Positions 31,828 through 40,798 of a DNA stretch of 64,000 bases are shown piece after piece. The position numbers and the translations under genes are program-made. Each line of letters begins with the position of its first letter. The first letter of the stretch is position 1. The notes beneath the pieces are model-generated. The model had not been told where the DNA came from and made no database searches. It saw nothing but the letters and a program-made list of their open reading frames with translations. This DNA comes from Synechococcus sp. SynAce01 (lineage in GTDB: Bacteria > Cyanobacteriota > Cyanobacteriia > PCC-6307 > Cyanobiaceae). The stretch spans positions 1,860,001 to 1,924,000 of the forward strand of contig NZ_CP018091.1 of NCBI RefSeq assembly GCF_001885215.1. The letters are read 5' to 3'.

Positions 31828-32481
31828 TTGTTCAACATCAAACAACGGTTGCAGTCGCTGCGCATGGTGGCCAGCCTCGCCGCTTTTCTCAAAAACCCTG
31901 GCGAGCTCAACAGTGTCTTTGGAGTGCTCCGCAGCCTGCATGGCAGCCCCCTGTCCACCCAGATGCAGCGTCACCTGCTGGCCAAACCCCGCATGGCGGC
32001 CCTGGTGGAAACGAACTGGCGACCGGACCCGATCGATCTGGCCCGGCTGGCGGCCCTGCCCGAGGGCAGCCTCGGCCGCCGCTATGCCGACCAGTTGCAG
32101 AGGCAGGGACTGACGCCCGAAAGCCTGATCGACCCCAGCCCAATCACCTCACCGGCCCAGTACATCACCCATCGCCTGCGCGAAACCCACGACATCGTCC
32201 ATGTGCTCACCGGCTTTGGCACCGATGGCCCCGGTGAACTGGGGCTGCAGGCCTTCAACCTGGCCCAGGTGCGCTCCCCCTTGGCGGTGCTGCTGATCTT
32301 TGGTGGCCTGCTCAGCAGCCTGCAGAACGACGAACCACTTGAACCCCTGCTGCGGGCCCTGGCCCGGGGTTTTGAACTCGGCCTCGGAGCGCCCTGCCTG
32401 ATCGCTTACAAGCTCGAAGAGGGCTGGGAGCGGCCATTGAGTTCCTGGCGTCAGGAGCTGGAGCTGCCAGTCAAGGCGTAA
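31828..32481 (+). CDS. Coq4 family protein
   Basis: A 217-residue Coq4-like protein. The diagnostic segment is RETHDIVHVLTGFGTDGPGELGLQAF (about 113-138), containing the HDxxHxxxG...E metal site of the family. Eukaryotic COQ4 acts in ubiquinone synthesis, replacing the ring C1 carboxylate by a hydroxyl group. Cyanobacteria make plastoquinone, not ubiquinone, so the role here is open. The start is TTG at 31828 (MFNIKQRLQSLRM); ATG at 31864 would remove conserved helix residues. Its 3' end overlaps the convergent thioredoxin-like gene by 11 bp. Confidence 0.85.
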   Translation: MFNIKQRLQSLRMVASLAAFLKNPGELNSVFGVLRSLHGSPLSTQMQRHLLAKPRMAALVETNWRPDPIDLARLAALPEGSLGRRYADQLQRQGLTPESLIDPSPITSPAQYITHRLRETHDIVHVLTGFGTDGPGELGLQAFNLAQVRSPLAVLLIFGGLLSSLQNDEPLEPLLRALARGFELGLGAPCLIAYKLEEGWERPLSSWRQELELPVKA

Positions 32482-32938
32482 CGCCGTTGAAGCCACTCCA
32501 GACCTTGAGTTCCTCGATCGTCAGCACCCCTTCCTTCGTTTCGCCATCCAGCACCCAGGTGGGGTAGGCCTTCACCGCGGCGGCCAGGCAGCGCTTACGA
32601 CCGGCCTCGTCCCGGGCGCATTCCACATAGGGCAGGCGTTCGCCGGCTTCGGTGCCGAACAGATTCTTCTGAAAAAAACAGTGGGGGCACCACCAGGCTC
32701 CGTAGAACACCGCCCCACGCTCCACCAGGTGATCCACCAGGGCGAGCTGTTCGGCCGTTGATGGGGTCAGTGCCTTGCCCAGGCCGGAGGCCGCTCCCGG
32801 CGCAGCTGTTTGGGCCGCGATCGCGGCGCCGCCCTGGCCGACTGAACCGGAACCGCCCAGCCAAGCCAGCCCTGTGGCGAGCAGTCCGAGGGCCGCCACC
32901 CGTGCCAATCGGGGACTGCGGCATGGGGCGCTGGCCAT
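32471..32938 (-). CDS. Exported thioredoxin-like protein
   Basis: A 155-residue protein with a signal peptide or N-terminal anchor (ARVAALGLLATGLAWLGGSG) and a thioredoxin-fold domain with the redox motif AWWCPHCFFQK near residue 83, a second Cys pair in VECARDEAGRKRC, and the cis-Pro loop VKAYPTWVLDG. The domain matches the part that is fused behind VKOR in many cyanobacterial disulfide-forming enzymes, here free-standing. It probably acts in the lumen or periplasm on disulfides. ATG 32938. Confidence 0.82.
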   Translation of the reverse strand: MASAPCRSPRLARVAALGLLATGLAWLGGSGSVGQGGAAIAAQTAAPGAASGLGKALTPSTAEQLALVDHLVERGAVFYGAWWCPHCFFQKNLFGTEAGERLPYVECARDEAGRKRCLAAAVKAYPTWVLDGETKEGVLTIEELKVWSGFNGVTP

Positions 32939-33075
32939 CGAGCTGAAGGGCTAGGAACGTTCGAGGTTAGGCAGCCGTACGGGCTTCCGCCCTGCGGCGT
33001 CCCCCCAAACAGCCGCGCAGACTGGGAAACTGGACATCTGCGACCTGCACCTGGAGTTTCGATGGGCCTGCCTCG

Positions 33076-34071
33076 ATGAGCGCCAATGGCTTCCGCGACT
33101 ACTTCAAGGTTCTCGGTGTGGAGCGGGGTGCCGACGCCGAGGCGATCAAGCGTTCGTTTCGCAAGCTGGCCCGTCAGTTTCATCCGGATGTGAATCCCGA
33201 TGACGCCGGCGCTGAAGCCAAGTTCAAAGAGATCAGCGAGGCCTACGAAGTGCTCTCAGATCCGGAGAAGCGACGCAAATACGAGCAGTTCGGCCAGTAC
33301 TGGAGCCAGATGGGTGGCGGTTCTGGCGGCGGCGGCGCCCCCGGCTTCGATGTCGATTTCGGGCGTTACGGCAACTTCGACGATTTCATCAACGACCTGC
33401 TCGGCCGCTTCGGTGGTCAAGCGGGCAGTGCCGGCTTCTCAGGTGCGCCCGGCGGCTTCGGCTTCTCCGGCGGCTTTCCCGGAGGAGGGATCCCCTCTGG
33501 CTTCGGTGGGCCCGCGGGACGCACATCCGCGGCCAACCTGGATGCCGAAGCCACGATCAACCTCAGCTTCGCCGAGGCCTTCAACGGCTGTGAGCGTGCT
33601 CTGGCGGTGAATGAGGAGCGGGTGCAGGTGCGGGTACCTGCGGGGGTGAAAAACGGCAGCCGCCTGCGGCTCAAGGCCAAGGGCAACCTCCAGCCCGGCA
33701 CCGGCCGCCGTGGTGATCTCTACCTCAATCTGCGGCTGGAAGACCATCCGATCTGGAAGCTCGATGGCGACCAGTTGCGCGCCGAGCTGCCGCTGAGCCT
33801 TGATGAGCTCGCCCTCGGCGGCGAGGTGCGCGTCGCCACCCCTGATGGCGAGGCCACCGTCCAGGTGCCAGCGGGGGTGGCCCTCGGCCGCAGCTTGCGC
33901 CTCAAGGGCAAAGGCTGGCCCCTCAAAGACGGCCGCGGCGATCTCCTGCTCAGCCTCAGTCTGAAGCTGCCGGAACGGTTCAGCGAGGCCGAGCGCGACC
34001 TGCTCGACCAACTGCGCCAAGCCCGCAGCCTTGACCCACGGGCTGAGTGGATGAAGGCCGCCAAGCTCTGA
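33076..34071 (+). CDS. Type II Hsp40 (CbpA/DnaJ-like co-chaperone)
   Basis: A 331-residue DnaJ protein without a zinc finger. The J domain covers residues 1-75 with [20 protein letters not shown] holding the HPD triad that stimulates DnaK. A Gly/Phe-rich linker (about 80-145) and two C-terminal substrate-binding beta domains (from about 155, [20 protein letters not shown]) follow. It partners with a DnaK in protein folding. The long G/F linker suggests a general co-chaperone. Start ATG 33076. It stands alone between the thioredoxin-like gene and hemB. Confidence 0.92.
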   Translation: MSANGFRDYFKVLGVERGADAEAIKRSFRKLARQFHPDVNPDDAGAEAKFKEISEAYEVLSDPEKRRKYEQFGQYWSQMGGGSGGGGAPGFDVDFGRYGNFDDFINDLLGRFGGQAGSAGFSGAPGGFGFSGGFPGGGIPSGFGGPAGRTSAANLDAEATINLSFAEAFNGCERALAVNEERVQVRVPAGVKNGSRLRLKAKGNLQPGTGRRGDLYLNLRLEDHPIWKLDGDQLRAELPLSLDELALGGEVRVATPDGEATVQVPAGVALGRSLRLKGKGWPLKDGRGDLLLSLSLKLPERFSEAERDLLDQLRQARSLDPRAEWMKAAKL

Positions 34072-34099
34072 GCTGGCTGTGGGCTGGATTTCAGCTGCG

Positions 34100-34225
34100 A
34101 TGATCATCATCGAGATGAATTCATCTTGTTGTTTATCTTTTGCTCCAGCTTTGGCTCCAGTTTTTGCTGAATGGAAACCAGCCAATGATGCTCTGGTTGA
34201 TCATGACGAATGCCGGAAGATCTGA
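34100..34225 (+). CDS. Possible small protein (41 residues), uncertain
   Basis: An uninterrupted frame in the 200-bp gap before hemB: MIIIEMNSSCCLSFAPALAP then VFAEWKPANDALVDHDECRKI. It has three Cys and no membrane segment. No good ribosome site precedes the first ATG or the second at 34115. The gap is more AT-rich than its surroundings, so an open frame of this size could be chance. Confidence 0.25.
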   Translation: MIIIEMNSSCCLSFAPALAPVFAEWKPANDALVDHDECRKI

Positions 34226-34271
34226 ACAATCCTGATCGAGCTTTACAGTGGCTGATCCCTAACTTGCTGGC

Positions 34272-35273
34272 ATGGAGCTCATCAACCGCCCGCGTCGATT
34301 GCGCCGCACGCCGGCCCTGCGGGCCATGGTGCGTGAGTTTCAGCTCAGCCCAGCTGACTTCATCTACCCGCTGTTTGTTCACGAAGGCACCAGCAACGAT
34401 CCGATCGGCGCGATGCCCGGCGCCTGCCGTTGGAGCCTTGATGGGCTGGTGGAGGAGGTGGGCCGGGCCTGGGATCTCGGCATCCGCTGCGTGGTGCTCT
34501 TCCCGAAGGTGGCCGATGGCCTCAAAAGCGAGGACGGTGCTGAGTGTTTCAACGAAGGCGGCCTGATCCCCCGGGCGATTCGCCGGCTCAAGCTGGAGCA
34601 CCCGGCGATGGCGGTCATGACCGACGTGGCCCTCGACCCCTACTCCTGCGACGGCCATGACGGCATCGTCAATGCCGAAGGGATCGTGCTTAACGACGAA
34701 ACCGTCTCCCAGCTCTGCCGTCAGGCGGTGGCCCAGGCCCGCGCCGGCGCCGATCTGATCGGCCCCAGCGACATGATGGATGGCCGGGTCGGAGCGATCC
34801 GCGAAGCGCTCGATGAGGAGGGTTTCGAGCAGGTGGGCATCATCAGCTACACGGCTAAATACGCCTCCGCCTATTACGGCCCCTTCCGCGAAGCACTCGA
34901 TTCAGCGCCTCGCCCCACCAGCTCCAAGCCGATCCCCACCGACAAATCCACCTACCAGATGGACCCGGCCAACGGCCGCGAAGCCCTGATCGAAGCCCTG
35001 CTCGATGAGCAGGAGGGTTCCGACATTCTGATGGTCAAGCCAGGCCTGGCCTACCTCGACATCATCCATCGACTGCGCCAGGAAACGGAGCTGCCGATCG
35101 CCGCCTACAACGTCAGCGGCGAATACGCGATGGTGAAGGCGGCGGCCGAGCGCGGCTGGATCGATGAGCGAGCGATCGTGCTCGAAACCCTGCTCTGCTT
35201 CAAGCGGGCTGGGGCCGATCTCATCCTCACGTACCACGCCTGTGATGCCGCGGCCTGGTTGCGCGACGGCTGA
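34272..35273 (+). CDS. hemB: Delta-aminolevulinic acid dehydratase (porphobilinogen synthase)
   Basis: A 333-residue enzyme that joins two 5-aminolevulinate molecules into porphobilinogen for haem and chlorophyll. Schiff-base lysines lie in ISYTAKYASAYYGPFR (about residue 202) and DILMVKPGLAYLDI (about residue 255). The metal loop reads DPYSCDGHDGIVN with one Cys, the magnesium-type rather than the three-Cys zinc-type, as in plants and cyanobacteria. SDMMDGRVGAIREAL is the allosteric Mg region. Length and start (MELINRPRRLRRTPALRAMV) are typical. Confidence 0.96.
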   Translation: MELINRPRRLRRTPALRAMVREFQLSPADFIYPLFVHEGTSNDPIGAMPGACRWSLDGLVEEVGRAWDLGIRCVVLFPKVADGLKSEDGAECFNEGGLIPRAIRRLKLEHPAMAVMTDVALDPYSCDGHDGIVNAEGIVLNDETVSQLCRQAVAQARAGADLIGPSDMMDGRVGAIREALDEEGFEQVGIISYTAKYASAYYGPFREALDSAPRPTSSKPIPTDKSTYQMDPANGREALIEALLDEQEGSDILMVKPGLAYLDIIHRLRQETELPIAAYNVSGEYAMVKAAAERGWIDERAIVLETLLCFKRAGADLILTYHACDAAAWLRDG

Positions 35274-35338
35274 GGGCCTGTTTCCCGCCCGGGAGGGCAG
35301 CCCCGCCGACCAGAATGGAGGCACTCAAACAAAAACCG

Positions 35339-35770
35339 ATGGCGGTGCAGCGACTGGGCCACGTGGCCCTGCGGGTGGAGGACATGCCCCGCGCCACGGC
35401 CTTCTATCAGGCCCTCGGGCTCCAGGTCACCTGGGAAGCCGACGACTGGACCTACCTCCAATCCCCCGAAAGCGGCGATGGCGTCGCCCTGCTCGCCAAG
35501 ACCTACACCGCAGCCGGACCCCATTTCGCCTTTCACTTCTCAGACCGCGCTGAGGTCGAGCTGATTCACGATCGGCTGCAGGCCACCGGCCACAGCGTCG
35601 GCCCGGTGCATGACCACCGCGATGGCACGGCTTCGTTCTACTTGCAGGATCCAGAAGGCAACTGGCTGGAGATGCTCTACGAGCCCCCCACCGGGATCGT
35701 CTCCAACCAACCTGCCTTCAACCAGATTGCTACTAACCAGGCTGGTGTGGCGATTCAGGGGCCGGCTTGA
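35339..35770 (+). CDS. VOC (glyoxalase I-like) family protein
   Basis: A 143-residue vicinal-oxygen-chelate protein. It begins VQRLGHVALRVEDMPRATAF, with the first metal His, and ends with the metal Glu in DPEGNWLEMLYEPP; DHRDGTASFYLQDPEGN is the typical second half. The reaction is not determined; lactoylglutathione lyase is one option. ATG 35339 gives the usual length; ATG 35315 is 8 codons earlier. mutS2 begins within its stop codon (TTGA overlap), so the two are translationally coupled. Confidence 0.82.
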   Translation: MAVQRLGHVALRVEDMPRATAFYQALGLQVTWEADDWTYLQSPESGDGVALLAKTYTAAGPHFAFHFSDRAEVELIHDRLQATGHSVGPVHDHRDGTASFYLQDPEGNWLEMLYEPPTGIVSNQPAFNQIATNQAGVAIQGPA

Positions 35771-38178
35771 GCGGAATCGAGGCCGAAACCCTGGCCTTGC
35801 TGGAGTGGCCGCGGCTGGCTGAGCATCTGGCCAGCTTCGCCAGCACGGTTGCCGGTCGCCAGCGTTGCCGGGCCCTGCCGCTGGCCGCGGACTGCGCCGC
35901 CAGCAAGCGGCGCCTGCTGGAAACCACCGAACTGCTCGGCCTCGATGGCCTCATCGAAGGCGGACTGAGTTTTCAGGGGGCCTGTGATCTGGCGGCCACC
36001 CTGCTGCATTGCAGCAAAGGCGGCACCGCCTCGGCGGAGGCGTTATTGGCGGTGGCCACCACCCTGGCGGCGGGGCGCCGCCTGCGGCGCCAGATCGAAG
36101 ACCCCCAGCTGCGGCCGGCCTGCACGGATCTCGTCCAGGAGTTGCGCAGCCAGCCAGAGCTGGAGCAGCGCCTGCGCTTCTGCCTGGAAGAGGGCGGCCG
36201 GGTGGCGGATCGGGCCTGCCCTGCGCTCGCCGGGTTGCGCCAACAGCTGGCCGCCGGCCGCCTGCTACGGCGCGAGCGGCTGCAGGAGTTGCTGCGGCGC
36301 TTGGCGCCGCTGCTGCAAGACACAGTCATCTCCGAGCGCAACGGCCGGCCGGTGCTGGCGGTGAAAGCGGGGGCGGCGTCCCAGCTCAGCGGTCTGGTGC
36401 ATGACACCTCGGCTTCTGGCAGCACGGTGTTCATCGAACCCCAGGCGGTGATCGCCCTGGGCAATCGCCTGCGCGAGTGGGAAGGCCAGGAGCGGCAGGC
36501 CGAGCAACGGGTGCTGGCCGAACTCAGTGGCTTAGTGGCGCTGCAGGCCGAGGCGCTGGGGCCCTTTCAGGAGGCCTTGGTCCAGCTGGATTTCGGCCTG
36601 GCCCGGGCGCGCTACGGGCTGGAGCTCGGCGCCGTGCGGCCCGAGCTCTCCGCTGATCCCGCCTCCCCCTGGCTGCTGCACGGGCTGCGCCACCCCCTTC
36701 TGCTCTGGCAGCAGCGCCATGCCGGCGGCCAGGCGGTGGTGCCGGTGAGTGTCACCGCCGCAGCGGCCCTGCGGGTGGTGGCGATCACCGGACCGAACAC
36801 CGGCGGCAAAACCGTGAGCCTCAAGAGCGTCGGCCTGGCGGCCCTGATGGCCCGGGCCGGTCTGTTCCTTCCCTGCGCCGGTACGCCACGGCTGCCCTGG
36901 TGCTCCCTGGTGCTCGCCGACATCGGCGATGAACAATCCCTGCAGCAGAACCTCTCCACCTTCAGTGGCCATGTGCGCCGCATCGCCCGCATCCTGGCCG
37001 CCCTGCCAGAGCCTGCCCTGCCGCAGCCAGCAGCAGGCGCCAGCCTGGTGCTGCTCGATGAGGTGGGCGCAGGCACCGATCCGGGCGAGGGCGCGGCGCT
37101 GGCGATCGCCCTGTTGCGCCATCTGGCCGATCGGGCCCGGCTGACGCTGGCCACCACCCACTTCGGTGAGCTCAAGGCGCTGAAATACGGCGATCCCCGC
37201 TTCGAGAACGCCTCGGTGGGCTTTGATCTCGAGACTCTCTCGCCCACCTACCAGCTGCAATGGGGCATCCCCGGCCGCAGCAATGCCCTGGCGATCGCCG
37301 CGCGCCTGGGGCTCTCCGGCGACGTGATTGCGTCTGCCACCGACCTGCTCGCGCCCCGCGGCGATGGTGAGGTCAACCAGGTGATCCGCGGCCTGGAGGA
37401 TCAGCGGCGCCGGCAGCAGGAGGCCGCCGAGGATGCCGCCGCCCTGCTGGCCCGCACCGAGCTGTTGCATGAGGAGTTGCTGCAGCGCTGGCAGCAGCAA
37501 CAGGAGCAGTCAGCCGAGCTGCAGGAGCAGCGCCGCCAGGCGCTGGAGCTCTCGATCCGCTCGGGCCAAAAAGAGGTGCGACGGCTGATCCACCGCCTGC
37601 GCCAGGGCCAGGCCGATGGCGAGAGCGCCAGGCAGGCCGGCCAGCGGCTCAAGCGGCTGGAGCAACAGCACCGGCCCCAGCCCCAGCGCCGCGAGCCCAA
37701 CGGTTGGCGGCCGGTGCTGGGAGAACGCATCCGTCTGCTCTCGCTCGGCAAGGCGGCGGAGGTGCTGGCGATCAGCCCCGGTGGGGCCGAACTCACGGTG
37801 CGCTGCGGCGTGCTGCGCCTGACTGTGGAGCTCAGCGCCATCGAGAGCCTCAGTGGCGAGAAGCCGGCCCCAGTGGAATCCGCGGCGCCGAAGGTGCAGA
37901 TCCAGATGCCCGCCAGCCATCGCCGCTCCGGGCCGGAGGTGCGCACCGAGCGCAACACCGTTGATGTGCGCGGCCTGCGGGTCCATGAAGCGGAGGCCGC
38001 CGTGGAGGAAACGCTGCGTGGTGCCCGGGGCCCTGTCTGGGTGATCCATGGCATCGGCACCGGCAAGCTCAAGCGGGGGCTGCGCCAATGGCTGGACACC
38101 CTGCCCTGGGTCGAGCGGGTCAGCGACGCTGAAAAGGGCGATGGTGGACCCGGCTGCAGCGTGGTCTGGGTGGCCTAG
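35767..38178 (+). CDS. mutS2: MutS2 (RqcU-type) endonuclease/ATPase
   Basis: An 803-residue MutS2 protein. The MutS-like ATPase core has Walker [19 protein letters not shown] (about 340-355) and Walker [17 protein letters not shown] (about 427). A coiled-coil clamp rich in Gln/Glu/Arg follows, then a KOW-like segment and the C-terminal Smr domain ([20 protein letters not shown] ... [14 protein letters not shown], from about 733). MutS2 suppresses recombination and in Bacillus helps split collided ribosomes. The start is TTG at 35767, overlapping the VOC stop. Its end overlaps the convergent ABC ATPase gene by 4 bp. Confidence 0.92.
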   Translation: MSGIEAETLALLEWPRLAEHLASFASTVAGRQRCRALPLAADCAASKRRLLETTELLGLDGLIEGGLSFQGACDLAATLLHCSKGGTASAEALLAVATTLAAGRRLRRQIEDPQLRPACTDLVQELRSQPELEQRLRFCLEEGGRVADRACPALAGLRQQLAAGRLLRRERLQELLRRLAPLLQDTVISERNGRPVLAVKAGAASQLSGLVHDTSASGSTVFIEPQAVIALGNRLREWEGQERQAEQRVLAELSGLVALQAEALGPFQEALVQLDFGLARARYGLELGAVRPELSADPASPWLLHGLRHPLLLWQQRHAGGQAVVPVSVTAAAALRVVAITGPNTGGKTVSLKSVGLAALMARAGLFLPCAGTPRLPWCSLVLADIGDEQSLQQNLSTFSGHVRRIARILAALPEPALPQPAAGASLVLLDEVGAGTDPGEGAALAIALLRHLADRARLTLATTHFGELKALKYGDPRFENASVGFDLETLSPTYQLQWGIPGRSNALAIAARLGLSGDVIASATDLLAPRGDGEVNQVIRGLEDQRRRQQEAAEDAAALLARTELLHEELLQRWQQQQEQSAELQEQRRQALELSIRSGQKEVRRLIHRLRQGQADGESARQAGQRLKRLEQQHRPQPQRREPNGWRPVLGERIRLLSLGKAAEVLAISPGGAELTVRCGVLRLTVELSAIESLSGEKPAPVESAAPKVQIQMPASHRRSGPEVRTERNTVDVRGLRVHEAEAAVEETLRGARGPVWVIHGIGTGKLKRGLRQWLDTLPWVERVSDAEKGDGGPGCSVVWVA

Positions 38179-39431
38179 GCCCTGAGATTGGGCAGTTCCG
38201 GTTCCGCCGCCGCCTCGGCCAGGCCCCTGGCCTCCGCCGGCAGGGGCAAGGCTTCCCCGGATGCATCGAAGAAGCGCCAGCCCGCCTGGTCGATTTCCAG
38301 ATGGACCGTCTGGCCAGGGCTCATCTGCTGGGAGGGGTCGCCGCGCACCTGCACCAGGTGTCCACCATCCAGCAGGCGGCAGCTGATCAGCGCTTCGTTG
38401 CCGAGGGCTTCAACGTGGCAGACCTCGGCTTGGATGTTGCGGTTGGCAGCGGGGGCGATTTTGAGATTTTCTGGCCGCAGGCCGCCGGTGATTGCCCCTT
38501 CGTAGGCGCCGCTGGTGTAGTGGATCAGGGCCTGGCCGCTGGGCCCCTCCACCAGAAAGCGCCTGGAGCCCAGCTGCACCTGGTCGCCACCCACCGCCAG
38601 CACCGGCAGCAGGTTCATCGGCGGGCTGCCGATGAACTGGGCCACGAACAGATTCGACGGCCACTTGTAGAGCTGCATCGGCGTGCCGAGCTGTTGGAGC
38701 CGTCCGGCGTTGAGCACGGCGATGCGGTGGCCCATCGTCATCGCCTCCACCTGGTCGTGGGTGACGTAGAGGGTGGTGGTGCCGAGCTGGCGCTGCAGGT
38801 CAACGATCTGGGCCCGGGTGCCGGTGCGCAGCTTGGCGTCGAGGTTGCTGAGGGGTTCATCCATCAGAAACACCGAGGGCTGGCGGGCGATCGCCCGACC
38901 CAGCGCCACCCGTTGCTTCTGGCCGCCGGAGAGCTCCTTCGGCAGTCGATCGAGCAGGGGTGTGAGCCCGAGTTGTTCGGCCACCGTGGCGATCCGCCGG
39001 CTGATGGCCTCCTCCCGGGGCGAGGGAATCCTCAGGCCACGGGGCAGGGGCTGGCTGAGGCGATGCAGGCTGTCCTGGAGCAGTTGCGGCAGGCTGAGGG
39101 GACGGCTGCGCCGCAGGCCGAAGCCGATGTTGCCGGCCACGCTGAGGTGGGGATAGAGGGCGTAGCTCTGGAACACCATCGCCACGTTCCGCTGGGCCGG
39201 GCGCAGCCCCGTGACCGCCCGATCCCCCACCAGCACCTCGCCGCTGCTGGGGGTTTCCAATCCGGCCAGGATCCGCAGCAGGGTGCTCTTGCCGCAGCCC
39301 GACGGACCCACCAGGACGAGAAATTCGCCGTCGTGAATGGTCAGATCCAGCTGGCGGAGCACTTCCACCGGCGCACCTCCCCGCCGGGCTGGAAAGGTCT
39401 TACTGACCTGCTCGAAGCGAACCTCTGCCAA
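38175..39431 (-). CDS. MalK/UgpC-type ABC transporter ATP-binding protein
   Basis: A 418-residue ATPase of the CUT1 sugar-uptake class. Walker A is [17 protein letters not shown] (about 41-57), the signature [16 protein letters not shown] (about 168), Walker [14 protein letters not shown], and a C-terminal OB-type regulatory domain from about 255 ([11 protein letters not shown]). Between the Q-loop and the signature there is an extra basic segment of about 35 residues ([20 protein letters not shown] onward) absent from typical MalK. No permease or binding protein is next to it, so it may serve transporters elsewhere, such as a glucosylglycerol or trehalose system. Confidence 0.88.
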   Translation of the reverse strand: MAEVRFEQVSKTFPARRGGAPVEVLRQLDLTIHDGEFLVLVGPSGCGKSTLLRILAGLETPSSGEVLVGDRAVTGLRPAQRNVAMVFQSYALYPHLSVAGNIGFGLRRSRPLSLPQLLQDSLHRLSQPLPRGLRIPSPREEAISRRIATVAEQLGLTPLLDRLPKELSGGQKQRVALGRAIARQPSVFLMDEPLSNLDAKLRTGTRAQIVDLQRQLGTTTLYVTHDQVEAMTMGHRIAVLNAGRLQQLGTPMQLYKWPSNLFVAQFIGSPPMNLLPVLAVGGDQVQLGSRRFLVEGPSGQALIHYTSGAYEGAITGGLRPENLKIAPAANRNIQAEVCHVEALGNEALISCRLLDGGHLVQVRGDPSQQMSPGQTVHLEIDQAGWRFFDASGEALPLPAEARGLAEAAAEPELPNLRA

Positions 39432-39497
39432 GACCGGTCCTCAGACGCAGCGATCCTAGGGTTGGCTCTTCACCTGCCCCGCTCTTCAGGGTCTCCT

Positions 39498-40502
39498 TTG
39501 CAGTTCATTGATCAAGCCCGCGTCGCCGTCCAGGGCGGCCGGGGCGGCGACGGCATCGTGGCCTTCCGACGTGAAAAATATGTGCCGGCCGGTGGGCCCT
39601 CCGGCGGCGATGGCGGCCATGGCGGGGCCATCTGGCTGGAGGCCGACCCCAACCTGCAGACCCTGCTTGATTTCAAGTACAAACGCCTGTTTGCTGCTCC
39701 AGAGGGGCGTCGCGGCGGACCCAACCGCAGCTCCGGTGCCGGTGGCGGTGATCTGGTGGTGCGGGTGCCCTGTGGAACCGAGGTGCGTGATCAGGTCAGC
39801 CTGGCGCTGATCGGTGATCTCGTGGAGCCGGGCGAACGCCTGCGGGTGGCGGCGGGAGGGCGCGGCGGGCTCGGCAATGCCCACTACCTCAGCAACCGCA
39901 ACCGCGCTCCTGAGAAATTCACCGAGGGCAAAGACGGCGAAGAGCGCCTGATCCAGCTGGAACTCAAGCTGCTGGCTGAGGTGGGCATCATCGGCCTGCC
40001 CAACGCCGGCAAAAGCACCTTGATCAGCGTGCTTTCAGCAGCGAAACCGAAAATTGCCGACTACCCCTTCACCACCCTGGTGCCCAATCTCGGCGTCGTG
40101 CGCAGGCCAAGTGGAGATGGCACCGTGTTCGCCGACATCCCCGGCCTGATCGCCGGTGCTGCGCTGGGTGCCGGACTCGGCCACGATTTTCTGCGCCACA
40201 TCGAGCGAACCAGGCTGCTCGTGCACCTGGTGGATGCCGGCAGCCCTGATGTGGTGGCCGATCTGGCGGTGGTGGAAGAGGAGCTGCTCGCCTATGGCCA
40301 TGGCCTCAAGGACAGGCCCCGGCTGCTGGCCCTCAACAAGATCGAACTGCTCGACAGCGAGGCACTGGATGAAGCATCTGCACGGCTGGCAGAGCGCTGG
40401 GGAAGCGAGGTGCTCAAGATCTCAGCGGTGACCCGCTCCGGCCTTGACGGCCTGTTGGCCGCCATCTGGGAGCAGCTGGGGATCGCGGATCAGTCGTCGT
40501 AG
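39498..40502 (+). CDS. obgE: GTPase ObgE/CgtA
   Basis: A 334-residue essential GTPase linked to late 50S assembly and stress control. The glycine-rich Obg fold begins [19 protein letters not shown] and continues through [15 protein letters not shown]; the G domain has G1 [10 protein letters not shown] (about 165-174), G3 DIPGLIAGA and G4 LNKIEL. There is no long C-terminal domain. The start is TTG at 39498, since the family N-terminus begins exactly there although the frame stays open far upstream. Its last 13 bp overlap the end of cp12 on the other strand. Confidence 0.94.
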   Translation: MQFIDQARVAVQGGRGGDGIVAFRREKYVPAGGPSGGDGGHGGAIWLEADPNLQTLLDFKYKRLFAAPEGRRGGPNRSSGAGGGDLVVRVPCGTEVRDQVSLALIGDLVEPGERLRVAAGGRGGLGNAHYLSNRNRAPEKFTEGKDGEERLIQLELKLLAEVGIIGLPNAGKSTLISVLSAAKPKIADYPFTTLVPNLGVVRRPSGDGTVFADIPGLIAGAALGAGLGHDFLRHIERTRLLVHLVDAGSPDVVADLAVVEEELLAYGHGLKDRPRLLALNKIELLDSEALDEASARLAERWGSEVLKISAVTRSGLDGLLAAIWEQLGIADQSS

Positions 40503-40708
40503 ACGCGGCACTCGGGGGCTTCCGGGTTGAGGTCGCAATAAACCTCTAGGGAATTGGGATCGTGGTCGTCTTCAGGGTGGTGGGTCTTGTACTCCTGCAG
40601 CGACTTGAGCTCGTCCTCGAGGTGGCCGAGCTTGGCTTGGTCGCCAACGGTCTTGGCGGCTTCGATTTCGGTCTGATCCTTACGGATGTGCTCGTCGATG
40701 GTGTTCAT
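40490..40708 (-). CDS. cp12: CP12 (variant without the N-terminal Cys pair)
   Basis: A 72-residue intrinsically disordered regulator that binds GAPDH and phosphoribulokinase and switches off the Calvin cycle in the dark. The C-terminal GAPDH-binding part is intact: [21 protein letters not shown] with its redox Cys pair. The N-terminal Cys pair of canonical CP12 is missing and the central AWDxVEEL motif is replaced by [12 protein letters not shown]. This matches the shortened class known in some picocyanobacteria. ATG 40708 fits the family; the frame upstream to 40738 is not conserved. Stop overlaps obgE by 13 bp. Confidence 0.9.
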   Translation of the reverse strand: MNTIDEHIRKDQTEIEAAKTVGDQAKLGHLEDELKSLQEYKTHHPEDDHDPNSLEVYCDLNPEAPECRVYDD

Positions 40709-40798
40709 GGGTACGGTCGGTTTCGACAACCAGATCATGTCGGCTTCACCCTACGGGGCGCCGCCAGCCCTTGAGCAAGCTTTGTGGGCTGGAGCTGA

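Noticed and set aside
38301-39497. N-terminal extension of obgE by about 400 residues
   Set aside because: It is antisense to the MalK-type ATPase and shares nothing with Obg; the family start is TTG 39498.
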